Origin: UBA117 sp049975245
Lineage (GTDB): Archaea > Methanobacteriota > Methanobacteria > Methanobacteriales > Methanobacteriaceae
DNA: 64,000 bases
Reading direction: 5' to 3'
NCBI GenBank assembly: GCA_049975245.1
Contig: JBNGDB010000006.1
Span: forward strand, 47,069-111,068
The translations under genes and the position numbers were made by a program. Below, one piece after another: positions 8,889 to 18,577 of the stretch (the first letter of the stretch is position 1; each line of letters opens with the position of its first letter). The notes under the pieces are model-generated. The model was given only the letters and a program-made list of their open reading frames with translations. It ran no database searches and was not told the origin of the DNA.

Positions 8889-10181
8889 ATGGAAATATTG
8901 AGACCCAGAGGAACTCGTGATTTCTTATTTGATGAAATGAAACAGAGGAAATATGCAGAAAATACATTAAGAAGAGTATTTGAAATTTATGGTTATAATG
9001 AAATTAAAACACCAATATTTGAAGATTTATCTCTTTTCACCATGAAATCTGGTGATGAGATTAAAGAACAAATTTATCACTTCCAAGACAAGGGTAAACG
9101 TGAATTATCCCTGAGACCAGAACTTACTGCTCCTGTGGCAAGACTTTATCTGGAACAATTTCAGAAAAAACAGAAACCTATAAAGATGTATTACTTTGGA
9201 AGTTGTTTTAGATATGAAAGGCCTCAAGCTGGAAGATGGAGACAATTCTGGCAATTTGGATGTGAATTAATTGGTGGAAAATCTCCTGAAGCTGAAGCAG
9301 AAGTTATTTGTATGTCAAACCACAGTTTAGATGAGCTAGGCCTTGAAAATTTCGAAATTCATATAGGTAACCTTGGTATATTAAGAGGAGTTCTGGCAGA
9401 TGCAGAAATTAAAGGTGAAGATCAGGATAGAGTTATGGGTATAATTGATAAAGGAGATATTGAAGAGCTTAAATCGTATCTTAAAAATCTTAAACTTTCT
9501 AAAAAGTATGAAGATATTCTTTTTAAGTTAATTGGGATGAAAGGCAAAAAAGAAATTCTCGCTGATGTTCGTATTATTATTAAAGATATAGATATTGCAA
9601 TCAAAGCTTTAGATGACCTGGAAAATCTGCTCGATACTCTTGAAAATTTTGATATGGATAATTATGTAGTTAATTTAGGTATTGCAAGAGGTCTAGATTA
9701 TTATTCAGGAATGGTATTCGAGATTTATGTGCATGGTTTAGGAGCACAAAAACAGATCTGCGGTGGCGGTACCTACAATTTAATCGAAGTTTTTGGTGGG
9801 GAAGAAGTAGAGTCTACTGGATTTGCATTTGGATTTGACCGTGTTATGGGAGCCCTTGAAAGTCAAAAAGTTGATTTGCAAGTTGAAGATCGTTTAAAAG
9901 TATACGTTGCACCCATATCTAACAAAACAAGATATAAAGCTTTCGAAATAGTACAAAGATTACGAAAAGAAGGTATTGGTGCAGATGTAGATTTAAATCG
10001 TAAAAAATTGAAAAAAATTCTAAATTATGCCAACAAGTTAAATCTAGATTATGTGATTTTAATTGGAGAACGGGATCTGGAAGATAATAAAATAACATTA
10101 AAAAATATGCAAACTGGCAGTCAGGAATTAATCGAGGTTGATTCTTTACCTAAAAAACTTAAAAAATTAATTAATGATTAA
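8889..10181 (+). CDS. hisS: Histidyl-tRNA synthetase
   Basis: A class II aminoacyl-tRNA synthetase of 430 residues that charges tRNA-His. Motif 1 region begins at PRGTRDF. Motif 2 is FRYERPQAGRWRQFWQFG (about residues 108-125). The His-specific signature GLDYYSGMVFE is at about 269-279 and motif 3 GFAFGFDRV at about 311-319. The C-terminal anticodon-binding domain follows. A strong GGAGGACG site precedes the ATG. hisI and the PINA ATPase follow on the same strand. Confidence 0.98.
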   Translation: MEILRPRGTRDFLFDEMKQRKYAENTLRRVFEIYGYNEIKTPIFEDLSLFTMKSGDEIKEQIYHFQDKGKRELSLRPELTAPVARLYLEQFQKKQKPIKMYYFGSCFRYERPQAGRWRQFWQFGCELIGGKSPEAEAEVICMSNHSLDELGLENFEIHIGNLGILRGVLADAEIKGEDQDRVMGIIDKGDIEELKSYLKNLKLSKKYEDILFKLIGMKGKKEILADVRIIIKDIDIAIKALDDLENLLDTLENFDMDNYVVNLGIARGLDYYSGMVFEIYVHGLGAQKQICGGGTYNLIEVFGGEEVESTGFAFGFDRVMGALESQKVDLQVEDRLKVYVAPISNKTRYKAFEIVQRLRKEGIGADVDLNRKKLKKILNYANKLNLDYVILIGERDLEDNKITLKNMQTGSQELIEVDSLPKKLKKLIND

Positions 10182-10234
10182 ATAAATATATAATTAACTA
10201 ATTGTGAAAAAAATTTTAGCTAAAAAGAATTAAA

Positions 10235-10642
10235 GTGAAAATAATGAAAAATAATAAAGTTAATTTAAATTTCAGACACGAAATAAATGGTGAAAAACTT
10301 TTAATTGCAATTTCACAGGATTATGAAACTTCTGAAGTTTTAATGGTAGCTTATATGAATGAAAAAGCCTTTGAACACACTTTAAATACAGGAAAAGTAC
10401 ATTACTGGAGTACTTCTCGTGAAAAAATATGGTTAAAAGGTGAAAGTTCAGGTCATATCCAGCACCTTAAGGAAATCTTTGTAGATTGTGACCAGGATGC
10501 TGTTTTGCTCAAAGTAGTTCAAGATGGTGGAGCCTGCCATGAAGGTTATAAAACATGTTTTTTCAGGAAATTAAATGATAATAATTTGGAAATAATTAAA
10601 GAAAAGGTTTTTGAACCGGATAAAGTATATGGGGAGAATTAA
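10235..10642 (+). CDS. hisI: Phosphoribosyl-AMP cyclohydrolase
   Basis: Third step of histidine biosynthesis: opens the ring of phosphoribosyl-AMP. The protein is about 132-135 residues and carries VAYMNEKAF, HYWSTSREKIW, GESSGH, DCDQDAVL and GGACHEGYKTCFF, including the zinc/magnesium-binding Asp and Cys residues of HisI. It is a stand-alone HisI, not the HisI-HisE fusion. The start is uncertain between GTG 10235 and ATG 10244; the bases GTGA just ahead of the latter could serve as its ribosome binding site. Its stop codon directly abuts the ATG of the next gene, so the two are coupled. Confidence 0.96.
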   Translation: MKIMKNNKVNLNFRHEINGEKLLIAISQDYETSEVLMVAYMNEKAFEHTLNTGKVHYWSTSREKIWLKGESSGHIQHLKEIFVDCDQDAVLLKVVQDGGACHEGYKTCFFRKLNDNNLEIIKEKVFEPDKVYGEN

Positions 10643-12466
10643 ATGAAAATAATTCCAGATACAAGTGTTATTGTAGACGGACGCATCACCACTATAGTAC
10701 AGGAAAAAAAGTATCATGGTTGTGAAGTAATAATTCCCGAAGCAGTTGTATCTGAATTGGAATATCAGGCAAATAGAGGGCGCGAAACAGGTTTTAATGG
10801 TTTAGAAGAACTTAAAAACTTGCAAAAACTAAATAAAAAAGATGAAATCATATTAAAATATGTCGGAAGAAGACCAACCCTAAATGAGATATCTCTGGCC
10901 CGTGGTGGTGAGATAGATGCATTAATACGTGGAACAGCTCAGGAGTTTGGCGGTACATTGATAACCAGTGACAAAGTACAGTCTGAAGTGGCTAAAGCAC
11001 AGGGACTTGAAGTAATCTATATAAAACAGGAAATTATTGAATATCGGGATTTAGAAATAACTAAATTTTTTGATAAACAGACAATGTCAGTGCATTTAAA
11101 AGAAAAAGTAGCTCCGATGGCTAAAAAAGGAAAACCAGGAAACATCAGGCTAGTTAAAATTGATAAAAGACCTTTATCTCATTCTGAAATTCATGCTATG
11201 GCTAGAGAAATCGTAGAAAGAGCAAAATCAGATTTTAATAGCTTTATTGAAATAGAAAGAGAAGGAGCAACTGTAGTTCAATTTAGGGAGTACCGAATTT
11301 CCATTGCGCGCCCTCCGTTTTCCGATGGTTTTGAAATAACTGCAGTAAGACCGGTAGCAAAAGTTTCTCTGAAAGATTACAAATTACCAGACAAACTAAT
11401 TGATCGTTTAAGTAACATTGCAAAAGGTATACTAATTGCAGGATCTCCTGGAGCAGGTAAAACTACATTTGCCCAAGCAGTATCAGAATTTTATAGCATG
11501 GAACTAAATTCCATTGTTAAAACCATGGAATCACCCAGGGATCTGCAAGTCGGAGCAGAAATAACTCAATATGCACCTCTTGAAAAAGATATGCAGAAGA
11601 CTGCAGATATTCTGTTACTGGTTAGACCCGATTATACCATATATGATGAACTTAGAAAAACTAAAGATTTTAAGATATTTGCTGATATGAGACTTGCAGG
11701 AGTGGGTATGATTGGCGTAGTACACGCTACTCGGCCCATTGATGCTATACAAAGAATAATTGGTAGAGTCGAACTTGGAATGATACCTTCCATAGTGGAT
11801 ACTACTATATTTATTGATGATGGAACCGTAAAAGCAATATACGATGTTAAATTAACAGTCAAAGTTCCAACAGGCATGATTGAGGCCGATCTTTCTCGTC
11901 CAGTAATTGAAATAAGGGATTTTGAATCTGGTGATCTGGTACATGAAATATACACTTACGGCGAGCAAACCATAGTAATGGACATAAGCCCCACAGAATA
12001 TGAAAAAACTCCAGTGCAAAAAATTGCGGAAAGAGAAATAATTAAAGAAATTAAAAAGAAGGTTCCCAAAGCCGTTGTGGAAGTGGATATGAAATCAGAT
12101 AAACGAGCAAATGTATGGATTGACGAAAAACACGTGGCCAAATTAATTGGGAAGAAGGGAAGAACCATTGACGAAATAGAAAAAAAGATTGGAATCAGCA
12201 TCGGTGTAGAGTCAATGGATTTAAGAAGCCTTGAAGAAACCTTCCCTGTGAATGTGGAGTTTTCAGGTAATTATGTAGTTTTAAATTTTGGAAAAGACTA
12301 CACTGGAATCCCTTATGATATAATAGTGGATGATGAATATCTATTTACTGCAACTGTAGGTAAAAAAGGAACCATTAAAATAAAAAAAGATATTGAGCTA
12401 GCGGATATTATTATAAAAGCCAAGAAAAATAACATACCAGTATTGGCCAGTATAAGAAATGAATAA
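10643..12466 (+). CDS. PINA-type ATPase: PIN domain + P-loop ATPase + KH domain
   Basis: A 607-residue three-domain protein. Residues 1-130 are a PIN nuclease-like domain (PDTSVIVDGR at the N-terminus). A secretion-type ATPase core follows with Walker A GSPGAGKT (267-274) and Asp/His boxes (DMRLAG, VVHATRP). A KH domain near 500-540 has LIGKKGRTIDEIEKKIG. The family is conserved in archaea. In Sulfolobus the homologue PINA acts as a Holliday-junction branch-migration ATPase with Hjc/Hjm. It was historically annotated PilT-like, but there is no pilus gene nearby. Coupled to hisI with no gap. Confidence 0.93.
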   Translation: MKIIPDTSVIVDGRITTIVQEKKYHGCEVIIPEAVVSELEYQANRGRETGFNGLEELKNLQKLNKKDEIILKYVGRRPTLNEISLARGGEIDALIRGTAQEFGGTLITSDKVQSEVAKAQGLEVIYIKQEIIEYRDLEITKFFDKQTMSVHLKEKVAPMAKKGKPGNIRLVKIDKRPLSHSEIHAMAREIVERAKSDFNSFIEIEREGATVVQFREYRISIARPPFSDGFEITAVRPVAKVSLKDYKLPDKLIDRLSNIAKGILIAGSPGAGKTTFAQAVSEFYSMELNSIVKTMESPRDLQVGAEITQYAPLEKDMQKTADILLLVRPDYTIYDELRKTKDFKIFADMRLAGVGMIGVVHATRPIDAIQRIIGRVELGMIPSIVDTTIFIDDGTVKAIYDVKLTVKVPTGMIEADLSRPVIEIRDFESGDLVHEIYTYGEQTIVMDISPTEYEKTPVQKIAEREIIKEIKKKVPKAVVEVDMKSDKRANVWIDEKHVAKLIGKKGRTIDEIEKKIGISIGVESMDLRSLEETFPVNVEFSGNYVVLNFGKDYTGIPYDIIVDDEYLFTATVGKKGTIKIKKDIELADIIIKAKKNNIPVLASIRNE

Positions 12467-12510
12467 TAAATACAGAATTATTTAATTTTAGTTATTTAGG
12501 AGTCAAATAT

Positions 12511-13257
12511 ATGAAAATAGGTGTTTCCACTCTAGCTTTATATCCAGATTCCATTGATAAAGTACTTTCCTATCTGGAAAATTTAAATGTGGATTATTGT
12601 GAGATAATAAATGAGTATCCTTATGATCTAATAGATGATAATATTATAGAATCCTATAATTTAAAAACCACCATACATGCTCCTCTATCTGATATTAATC
12701 TGGCATCTTCTAATTATGCCATTAGAAAATCCTCGGTTGCCCAGATTAAAAATTCTATTGAATCTGCATCAGATTTTAATTCAAAAATTGTAGTAGTTCA
12801 CCCTGGAACTGTCTCGGTGATGGCTAAAAAATTTAAAGAAAAAGTAAATCGTGACTGTGCATCATCATTAAAAGAATGCTCTAGATATGCAGATGAATAC
12901 GGTATAGAAATGTGCTTGGAAAATATGCCCCATATTGATGGATTCCTATGTCAAGACATTGGAAAACTCCAAAAATTAGTTGAGGAAATTGATTGTTTTA
13001 TTACACTTGATGTGGGCCATGCCCATACCAATAAATTCACTGTAGAAGATATGCTAAAAATGGACCGAATCAGACATATTCATCTTAGTGATAATGATGG
13101 TAATTATGACAGCCATAATGCATTAGGAACTAATAATATTGACTTTAAAACATTTATTAAGAAACTAAAAAGATTGAATTATAATGGTGTGCTAACCATT
13201 GAAGTTAAAAATAAGGAAGAAGTAGTAAAAAGTCTTAAATACCTGAAAAAAATATGA
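12511..13257 (+). CDS. Sugar phosphate isomerase/epimerase-like TIM barrel (AP endonuclease 2 / xylose isomerase fold)
   Basis: A 248-residue TIM-barrel protein of the AP_endonuc_2 superfamily. Metal-binding residues are visible in HAPLSDINLASSN, VVHPGTV, CLENMPH (Glu), LDVGHAH (Asp, His, His), HLSDNDG and TIEVKN at strand ends, in the order expected for endonuclease IV or xylose-isomerase-like enzymes. The specific substrate cannot be read from sequence. A GGAG site precedes the ATG. It follows the PINA gene by 44 bases and could be cotranscribed. Confidence 0.85.
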   Translation: MKIGVSTLALYPDSIDKVLSYLENLNVDYCEIINEYPYDLIDDNIIESYNLKTTIHAPLSDINLASSNYAIRKSSVAQIKNSIESASDFNSKIVVVHPGTVSVMAKKFKEKVNRDCASSLKECSRYADEYGIEMCLENMPHIDGFLCQDIGKLQKLVEEIDCFITLDVGHAHTNKFTVEDMLKMDRIRHIHLSDNDGNYDSHNALGTNNIDFKTFIKKLKRLNYNGVLTIEVKNKEEVVKSLKYLKKI

Positions 13258-13359
13258 AAAATGGTATAGAACACATCTTCTAAATATATTTCTTTTTTTA
13301 AATTTATAATTAATAATTAATAATGTATTAATGCAAAATAAAAGAGAATTATATAGACA

Positions 13360-13370
13360 TATTTATAAAA
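13360..13370 (+). promoter_or_regulatory. Candidate TATA box for npdG
   Basis: TATTTATAAAA lies about 70 bases ahead of the npdG ATG in a gap of 177 bases, preceded by an A-rich stretch that could act as BRE. This would give a leader of about 45 bases. Confidence 0.4.
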
Positions 13371-13434
13371 AATTTAATAAAGAAATAAATATCAATTTTT
13401 TCAAGTAAACATTGATTTTAGTGGAGAGTTTAAT

Positions 13435-14103
13435 ATGAAAGTTGCAATAATAGGTGGAACTGGAGACCAAGGTTTTGGTCTGGCATTAAGATTTGTTAAG
13501 GCAGGATTGGAAGTAATAATCGGATCGAGAGATATAAAAAAGGCTGAAAATACTGTAAATATTATTAAAAATATGGTTAAAGGGGAAGAAATGCAGATTC
13601 AGGGAATGACTAATGATGATGCCGCCCAAAATGGTGAAATACTAATTTTAACCGTGCCATTACAAGCTCAAGTTATAACCTTAAAAAGTATTAAGAACTT
13701 TGTAGATGGGAAAATACTGGTGGATGCTACCGTACCTCTGGAAACTTGTTTGGGAGGCAAACCCAATAGATACGTAGATTTATGGGAAGGTTCAGCTGCA
13801 GAAAGAACAGATGAAATGTTAAAGGATAAAGATGTTAAAATTGTATCAGCATTTAATAATATAAGTTCTGCCAGCCTCATAAATATCAAAGAGGATGTTA
13901 AATGTGACTGTTTAATCTCCGGAAACCATGGAGATGCCAAAGAAGAAGTTAAAAAATTAGCAGAAAAGATTCCCGGAGTAAGATCTATTGACTGCGGTCC
14001 TCTGGAAAATGCTCGCATAGTAGAAAAAATTACCCCATTACTTATTAATCTCAATATAAGAAACAAAATTAAACTTGCGGGATTGAGAATCACCGGACTT
14101 TAA
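13435..14103 (+). CDS. npdG: F420H2:NADP+ oxidoreductase
   Basis: A 222-residue Rossmann enzyme that exchanges hydride between reduced coenzyme F420 and NADP+, supplying NADPH for biosynthesis in methanogens. The NADP site is IGGTGDQGFG at residues 5-14 and the phosphate-binding GSRD near 31. Further family motifs are VDATVPL, AFNNIS and DCGPLENARIVE. Length is standard. GGAGA precedes the ATG. The presence of this enzyme supports a methanogen host. Confidence 0.97.
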   Translation: MKVAIIGGTGDQGFGLALRFVKAGLEVIIGSRDIKKAENTVNIIKNMVKGEEMQIQGMTNDDAAQNGEILILTVPLQAQVITLKSIKNFVDGKILVDATVPLETCLGGKPNRYVDLWEGSAAERTDEMLKDKDVKIVSAFNNISSASLINIKEDVKCDCLISGNHGDAKEEVKKLAEKIPGVRSIDCGPLENARIVEKITPLLINLNIRNKIKLAGLRITGL

Positions 14104-14118
14104 AAATAGTTTAAATTG

Positions 14119-14128
14119 AAATATATAA
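14119..14128 (+). promoter_or_regulatory. Candidate TATA box for hxlB
   Basis: AATATATAAA lies between npdG and the preferred hxlB start. It argues that the in-frame ATG at 14116, which would place this element inside the coding region, is not the real start. A second TATA-like stretch occurs at about 14176-14185. Confidence 0.35.
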
Positions 14129-14196
14129 ACTATACATTTAATAATATCTTTTCACTTATTTTAGTCTTATTAAAAAAATATATAATAGTGAATAAA

Positions 14197-14781
14197 ATGG
14201 ATATCTTAAATAAAACTACAGAAGGAATAACTAAACACGCATTAGAAGTAATTAAAGAAATTGACCAAGAACAAATCAAATTAATGATCGAACAAATTAT
14301 AGATTCTCAATCAATTTTTATTGTGGGGACTGGTAGATCTGAATTAGTGGGTAAAGCATTTGCCATGAGATTAATGCACCTTGGGTTTACAGTTTATGTA
14401 GTGGGGGATGTTACAACTCCAGCTATAAATGCTGAAGACTGTTTAATAGCAATATCAGGATCAGGTGAAACAAAGACTGTAACTCTTGCTGCTAAAACCT
14501 CTAAAGATGTTGGAGCGTCAGTGATTGGGATTACTGGAAATCTTAATTCAACTTTAAAGGAATACCTCAATGTAACAATAAATATAGAAACTAAAACTAA
14601 AGAAGCATGGAAATATTATACCTCAAGCGTATTAAAAGGGGATTATGATGATTTAACACCTATGGGTACTCTTTTTGAGGATACTACTTTATTATTCTTA
14701 GACGGGCTTATTGCCGAGTTTATGATACGTCTTAGTAAAAAGGAAGATGATCTTAAAATGAGACATGCCATTATAGAATAA
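14197..14781 (+). CDS. hxlB: 6-phospho-3-hexuloisomerase (SIS domain)
   Basis: A SIS-fold isomerase that interconverts 3-hexulose-6-phosphate and fructose-6-phosphate in the reverse ribulose-monophosphate route archaea use to make pentoses. The sugar-phosphate loop is IVGTGRSELVGKAFAMRL; further sites are ISGSGETKTV and GITGN, ending near TPMGTLFED. An upstream in-frame ATG (14116) would add a hydrophobic 27-residue leader not expected in this family. I choose 14197 (194 residues), preceded by a weak GTGA, though GTG at 14188 is also possible. Confidence 0.9.
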   Translation: MDILNKTTEGITKHALEVIKEIDQEQIKLMIEQIIDSQSIFIVGTGRSELVGKAFAMRLMHLGFTVYVVGDVTTPAINAEDCLIAISGSGETKTVTLAAKTSKDVGASVIGITGNLNSTLKEYLNVTINIETKTKEAWKYYTSSVLKGDYDDLTPMGTLFEDTTLLFLDGLIAEFMIRLSKKEDDLKMRHAIIE

Positions 14782-14802
14782 GATGAAAAAGAAGGTGTTA
14801 AA

Positions 14803-15306
14803 ATGCGTTCAGAGTTATCAGAATTAATGGTGATAGTCAGAGATTCTAAAGCTGAAAAACTTCACGAAAAAAGTTATTTTGGTAATTTAACCGATGAAGG
14901 TTTACAACTTTCCCTGATAGAAGCTTTTTATCTTATGGAAAAAGATAAAATAAAAATCTATCAGTCCAATGAACTAGTTAACAGTTCAGAAATGGAGAAA
15001 ATATTAATAAAAAATGATCTTTTTATTAAATATCTGGTTTTTAAGGATTTGAGAAATAGAGGTTACATTGTAAAAACAGGATTCAAGTATGGTTCTGAAT
15101 TTCGCTTATATGAAAGAGGGAGTTCGCCGGGAGATGGACATTCGAATTTCTTAGTTAAAGTTATATCTGAAAATTCAAAAATTTCATCATCTGATTTTTC
15201 GAGTTATGTACGAGTGGCCCATGGAGTTAATAAAAAACTTCTACTGGCCGTGGTAGATGAAGAAGGCGATATAACCTACTATAATATTGAGTGGATGAGG
15301 CCTTAA
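14803..15306 (+). CDS. endA: tRNA-splicing endonuclease
   Basis: A 167-residue archaeal homotetramer-type splicing endonuclease that excises introns at bulge-helix-bulge motifs. The catalytic triad is visible: Tyr103 in FRLYERG, His113 in GDGHSNFLV and Lys144 in GVNKKLLLAVVD. The C-terminal YYNIEW fits the dimer interface strand. AAGGTG lies before the ATG. It is 21 bases after hxlB, so they probably share a transcript. Confidence 0.96.
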   Translation: MRSELSELMVIVRDSKAEKLHEKSYFGNLTDEGLQLSLIEAFYLMEKDKIKIYQSNELVNSSEMEKILIKNDLFIKYLVFKDLRNRGYIVKTGFKYGSEFRLYERGSSPGDGHSNFLVKVISENSKISSSDFSSYVRVAHGVNKKLLLAVVDEEGDITYYNIEWMRP

Positions 15307-15466
15307 ACCCTTTAAAACTATTTTTTGACTATCTTTAATCTTAACAATAATTGATAAAATAATAATTTTATATTAATAGAATGATAAAATAATATTAACC
15401 AAATATTTAGATGCTAAATAAACCATTCTCATATATTTAGATAAATATTAATTTAAAGGTGATTAA

Positions 15467-16564
15467 TTGATTGATCCGTGGAGTTCATCTATTATTGATT
15501 ATGAAAAACTTGTTAATCAATTTGGTATCAAACCATTTGCTGATTTAATGGGTGATATAAATAATCCTAACCTGTTAATGAGGAGAAAGATAATTTTTGG
15601 CCACCGAGACTTTGGAAAAATAATTAAATCTATCCGGGAGAATAAAGAATTTGCAGTTGTAAGCGGTATGATGCCCAGCGGAAAGATGCATATTGGCCAT
15701 AAAATGGTGGTAGACCAGTTAATATGGTACCAGCATTCTGGGGCTGATATTTATATTCCAATTGCTGATATGGAATCATATTCCGCCAGAGGTGTTGATT
15801 TTAAGACCTCAAAAGAGCTGGCTATAAATGAATATATTGCCAATTACATTGCTTTAGGATTGAATTTAGAAGAAAGCAATATACATGTATATTTGCAGTC
15901 CAAAAATAAGATGGTGGGAGATTTAGCCTATATTTTATCAAAAAAGGTGAATTATAATGAAATGAAAGCCATATACGGTTTTTCAGGAAGTACCAATATT
16001 GCTCATCTTTATGTGCCTATGATTCAGGTGGCAGATATTATTCATCCACAACTGGAAGAATGTGGCGGGCCTAAGCCTACTGTGGTTCCTGTAGGTCCAG
16101 ATCAAGACCCCCATATACGTCTAACCCGCGACATTGCCGAGAGATTTAAATCTAAGTATAACTTTATTTCACCATCAGCAACTTATCACCGCTTCATAAC
16201 GGGTTTGACCGGAGATAAAATGTCGAGCAGCAAACCTAAAACAGCTATATTTTTAAGTGATTCACCTGAAGTGGCTGAAAAAAAAGTTAAAACAGCTAAA
16301 ACTGGTGGAAGGGAAAGTTTAGACGATCAGCGCAAGTTGGGTGGTGAGCCTGATAAATGTGTGGTTTATGAACTGCTTTTATATCATCTTATTGATTCCG
16401 ACAAGGAGCTGGGAAAAATATATGAAGAATGTAAAAACGGTACACTTATGTGTGGGGAATGTAAAAATAGATCAACAAGTATTATTAAAAATTACTATAA
16501 CCAATTAGCTGAAAGAAGAAAAGAGGCTAAAGAAATTGCAGATAAGATTCTAAACGGGGAATAA
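15467..16564 (+). CDS. trpS: Tryptophanyl-tRNA synthetase
   Basis: A class Ic aminoacyl-tRNA synthetase of 365 residues. HIGH motif SGKMHIGH is at residues 71-78 and the KMSKS-like GDKMSSSKP at about 250. Eukaryote/archaeal-type features include PVGPDQDPHIRLTRD and a Cys-containing tail (CGECKNRS). The start is TTG at 15467, with GGTGAT ending 3 bases upstream. The SpoIIM-like gene follows with a gap of only 2 bases, and its ribosome binding site lies inside the trpS 3' end. Confidence 0.97.
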   Translation: MIDPWSSSIIDYEKLVNQFGIKPFADLMGDINNPNLLMRRKIIFGHRDFGKIIKSIRENKEFAVVSGMMPSGKMHIGHKMVVDQLIWYQHSGADIYIPIADMESYSARGVDFKTSKELAINEYIANYIALGLNLEESNIHVYLQSKNKMVGDLAYILSKKVNYNEMKAIYGFSGSTNIAHLYVPMIQVADIIHPQLEECGGPKPTVVPVGPDQDPHIRLTRDIAERFKSKYNFISPSATYHRFITGLTGDKMSSSKPKTAIFLSDSPEVAEKKVKTAKTGGRESLDDQRKLGGEPDKCVVYELLLYHLIDSDKELGKIYEECKNGTLMCGECKNRSTSIIKNYYNQLAERRKEAKEIADKILNGE

Positions 16565-16566
16565 AT

Positions 16567-17208
16567 TTGAAAAAAGAAAAATTTGAAAGTAGTATCGGAG
16601 CACTTTATCGTAGGAATGAAAAATTTTTATTCCTTTCAGCAGGAATATTGTTTGCTTCCATCTTTATTGGATATTTCCTTTCAGGAATTTTCAGTAGTTT
16701 CGATCAATACTTTGGAACAATTTTTCAAGAACTCAAAGAAGGTGTACAAAAAGGCGAGATTAAACTGGAAACTTTACCAATATTAATCAACAATATTAGA
16801 GTGGCATTGATTATATATGGTGGTGGACTCCTATTAGGTTCATTTACCGCCATATTCCTATTTATTAACGGTGCATTCATAGGTTATGTGATCTCCAAAG
16901 TTCCTATAGGTGATTTTATTATATTTACATTGCCGCACGGTGTAATTGAAATTTTGGCCATCATTATTGCCGGGGCTGCTGGTTTTAGATTAGCAGCTAG
17001 CGTCTATTATTTCATTGATGGTATGTTATACAAAACCTGGTATGGTTCCATATTTGAAAAAATAGCATTCGTTTTTAGGGAAAATCTAGACGAATTTAAA
17101 GAGTCTTTGCTTCTGCTGGGCATATCAATTGTTTTACTAATCATTGCAGCCATAATAGAAGCAAATATCACATTAGCATGGGCTGATTATGTAAGAAGCA
17201 TAATATAG
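16567..17208 (+). CDS. SpoIIM/DUF95-family membrane protein
   Basis: A 213-residue integral membrane protein with about five hydrophobic segments. It has the family motif LPHGVIEI (about residues 119-126) between membrane segments. It belongs to the stage II sporulation protein M / DUF95 family. Archaea do not sporulate, and the molecular function of archaeal members is unknown, though membrane remodelling is often proposed. The start is TTG at 16567 with GGGGA upstream inside trpS, so translation is coupled to trpS. Confidence 0.88.
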   Translation: MKKEKFESSIGALYRRNEKFLFLSAGILFASIFIGYFLSGIFSSFDQYFGTIFQELKEGVQKGEIKLETLPILINNIRVALIIYGGGLLLGSFTAIFLFINGAFIGYVISKVPIGDFIIFTLPHGVIEILAIIIAGAAGFRLAASVYYFIDGMLYKTWYGSIFEKIAFVFRENLDEFKESLLLLGISIVLLIIAAIIEANITLAWADYVRSII

Positions 17209-17308
17209 ATTAGTTTATATTAATATAAAAAATTGATAAATTGCTGTTTTGAGTTTTAATAATTATAACTTTATTTTATTAAAAAGCAATTAATTTGTTG
17301 GTGTAATC

Positions 17309-18505
17309 ATGATTAAATGTATAAGTTGTGGAATGGAGTATGAAGATAACGAAATAATTTACACTTGTAAAGAATGTGGATCAATACTTGAAGTTATATG
17401 CGATGTTGAGGTATCAAAAGAAATATTTGAATGCAGAAAATCTACTATGTGGAAATATAAAGAATTTATGCCTGTTGACGAATCAAATATTGTTTCATTA
17501 GAAGAGGGTGGAACTCCGTTTTGTAAATGTGATAAACTTGGTAAAAAGCTGGGTGTAGACCTTTATGTTAAAGTTGAAGGATCAAATCCTACCGGAAGTT
17601 TTAAAGATCGTGGAATGAGTGTTGGTATTACCAAAGCCATTGAATTAGGTGTTAATGCAGTGGGATGCGCTTCCACTGGTAATACATCAGCATCTCTAGC
17701 AGCTTACGCTGCCCGTGCCGGGCTTAACTGTATTGTACTTCTACCTTCAGGTAAAGTAGCTCTCGGTAAACTTGCTCAGGCCATGTTTCACGGAGCCAAT
17801 GTAATATCAGTGAAGGGAAACTTTGATGAAGCCTTAGAAGCAGTAACTGCACTTGCATTAGAGGGGAAGTTATACTTATTAAATTCAGTTAATCCTTACC
17901 GTCTGGAGGGTCAGAAAACTATTGGATATGAAATAATTGATGATCTTGGTTGGAAATCTCCTGACAGAATTATATTGCCAGTGGGAAATGCTGGAAACAT
18001 ATCTGCTATATGGAAGGGTATTAAAGAATTTCATCGGGCCGGATTTATGGATGATTTACCAATGATGACCGGTATACAAGCTGAAGGAGCAGCCCCTATT
18101 GTTAAAGCCATAAGGGAAGGTAAAGAAGATATTATTCCCTTTGAAAATCCTGAAACAGTGGCCACTGCCATTAGGATCGGTGCTCCTGTTAGTTCATTAA
18201 AGGCCATAAGGGCCATAAATGAATCGGATGGATATGCTGAAACTGTTACTGATCCGGAGATCTTAAGTGCTCAGAAACTTCTGGCTAGGACCGAAGGTAT
18301 TGGAGTTGAACCTGCCTCGGCTGCTTCAATTGCGGGTCTTATAAAGTTGGTTAATAGCGGTGTTGTAGATAAAAATGAGAAAGTTACCTGTATTGTAACT
18401 GGACATCTCCTTAAAGATCCAGATACTGCTATAAGTGCATGTACCAAGCCTGTTGAAGTAGATGCTGATATTAATGAGTTATCTAATATAATAAATAGCA
18501 GTTAA
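17309..18505 (+). CDS. thrC: Threonine synthase
   Basis: A PLP enzyme (398 residues) converting O-phosphohomoserine to threonine. It starts with a zinc ribbon (CISCGMEYE...CKECG, residues 4-24), typical of archaeal ThrC. The PLP Lys lies in GSFKDRGM (about 93-100). The phosphate loop is GNAGNIS (about 227-233), and GVEPASAAS is near 331. The ATG is preceded by GGTG. A run of oligo-T after the stop should terminate transcription before the histone gene. Confidence 0.97.
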   Translation: MIKCISCGMEYEDNEIIYTCKECGSILEVICDVEVSKEIFECRKSTMWKYKEFMPVDESNIVSLEEGGTPFCKCDKLGKKLGVDLYVKVEGSNPTGSFKDRGMSVGITKAIELGVNAVGCASTGNTSASLAAYAARAGLNCIVLLPSGKVALGKLAQAMFHGANVISVKGNFDEALEAVTALALEGKLYLLNSVNPYRLEGQKTIGYEIIDDLGWKSPDRIILPVGNAGNISAIWKGIKEFHRAGFMDDLPMMTGIQAEGAAPIVKAIREGKEDIIPFENPETVATAIRIGAPVSSLKAIRAINESDGYAETVTDPEILSAQKLLARTEGIGVEPASAASIAGLIKLVNSGVVDKNEKVTCIVTGHLLKDPDTAISACTKPVEVDADINELSNIINSS

Positions 18506-18507
18506 AC

Positions 18508-18540
18508 TTTTTTTATTTTCATTTTTATACTTTTTTTCTT
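18508..18540 (+). terminator. Oligo-T terminator after thrC
   Basis: Three closely spaced T-runs (7, 5 and 7 T) right after the thrC stop on the coding strand form a typical archaeal intrinsic terminator, which needs U-tracts but no hairpin. Confidence 0.55.
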
Positions 18541-18577
18541 AGTAATAGACTTCATATAATAATCTATTTTTTTGGGC

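Noticed and set aside
14116..14196. Upstream ATG for hxlB
   Set aside because: It adds a hydrophobic leader not seen in this cytoplasmic family and spans TATA-like sequence.
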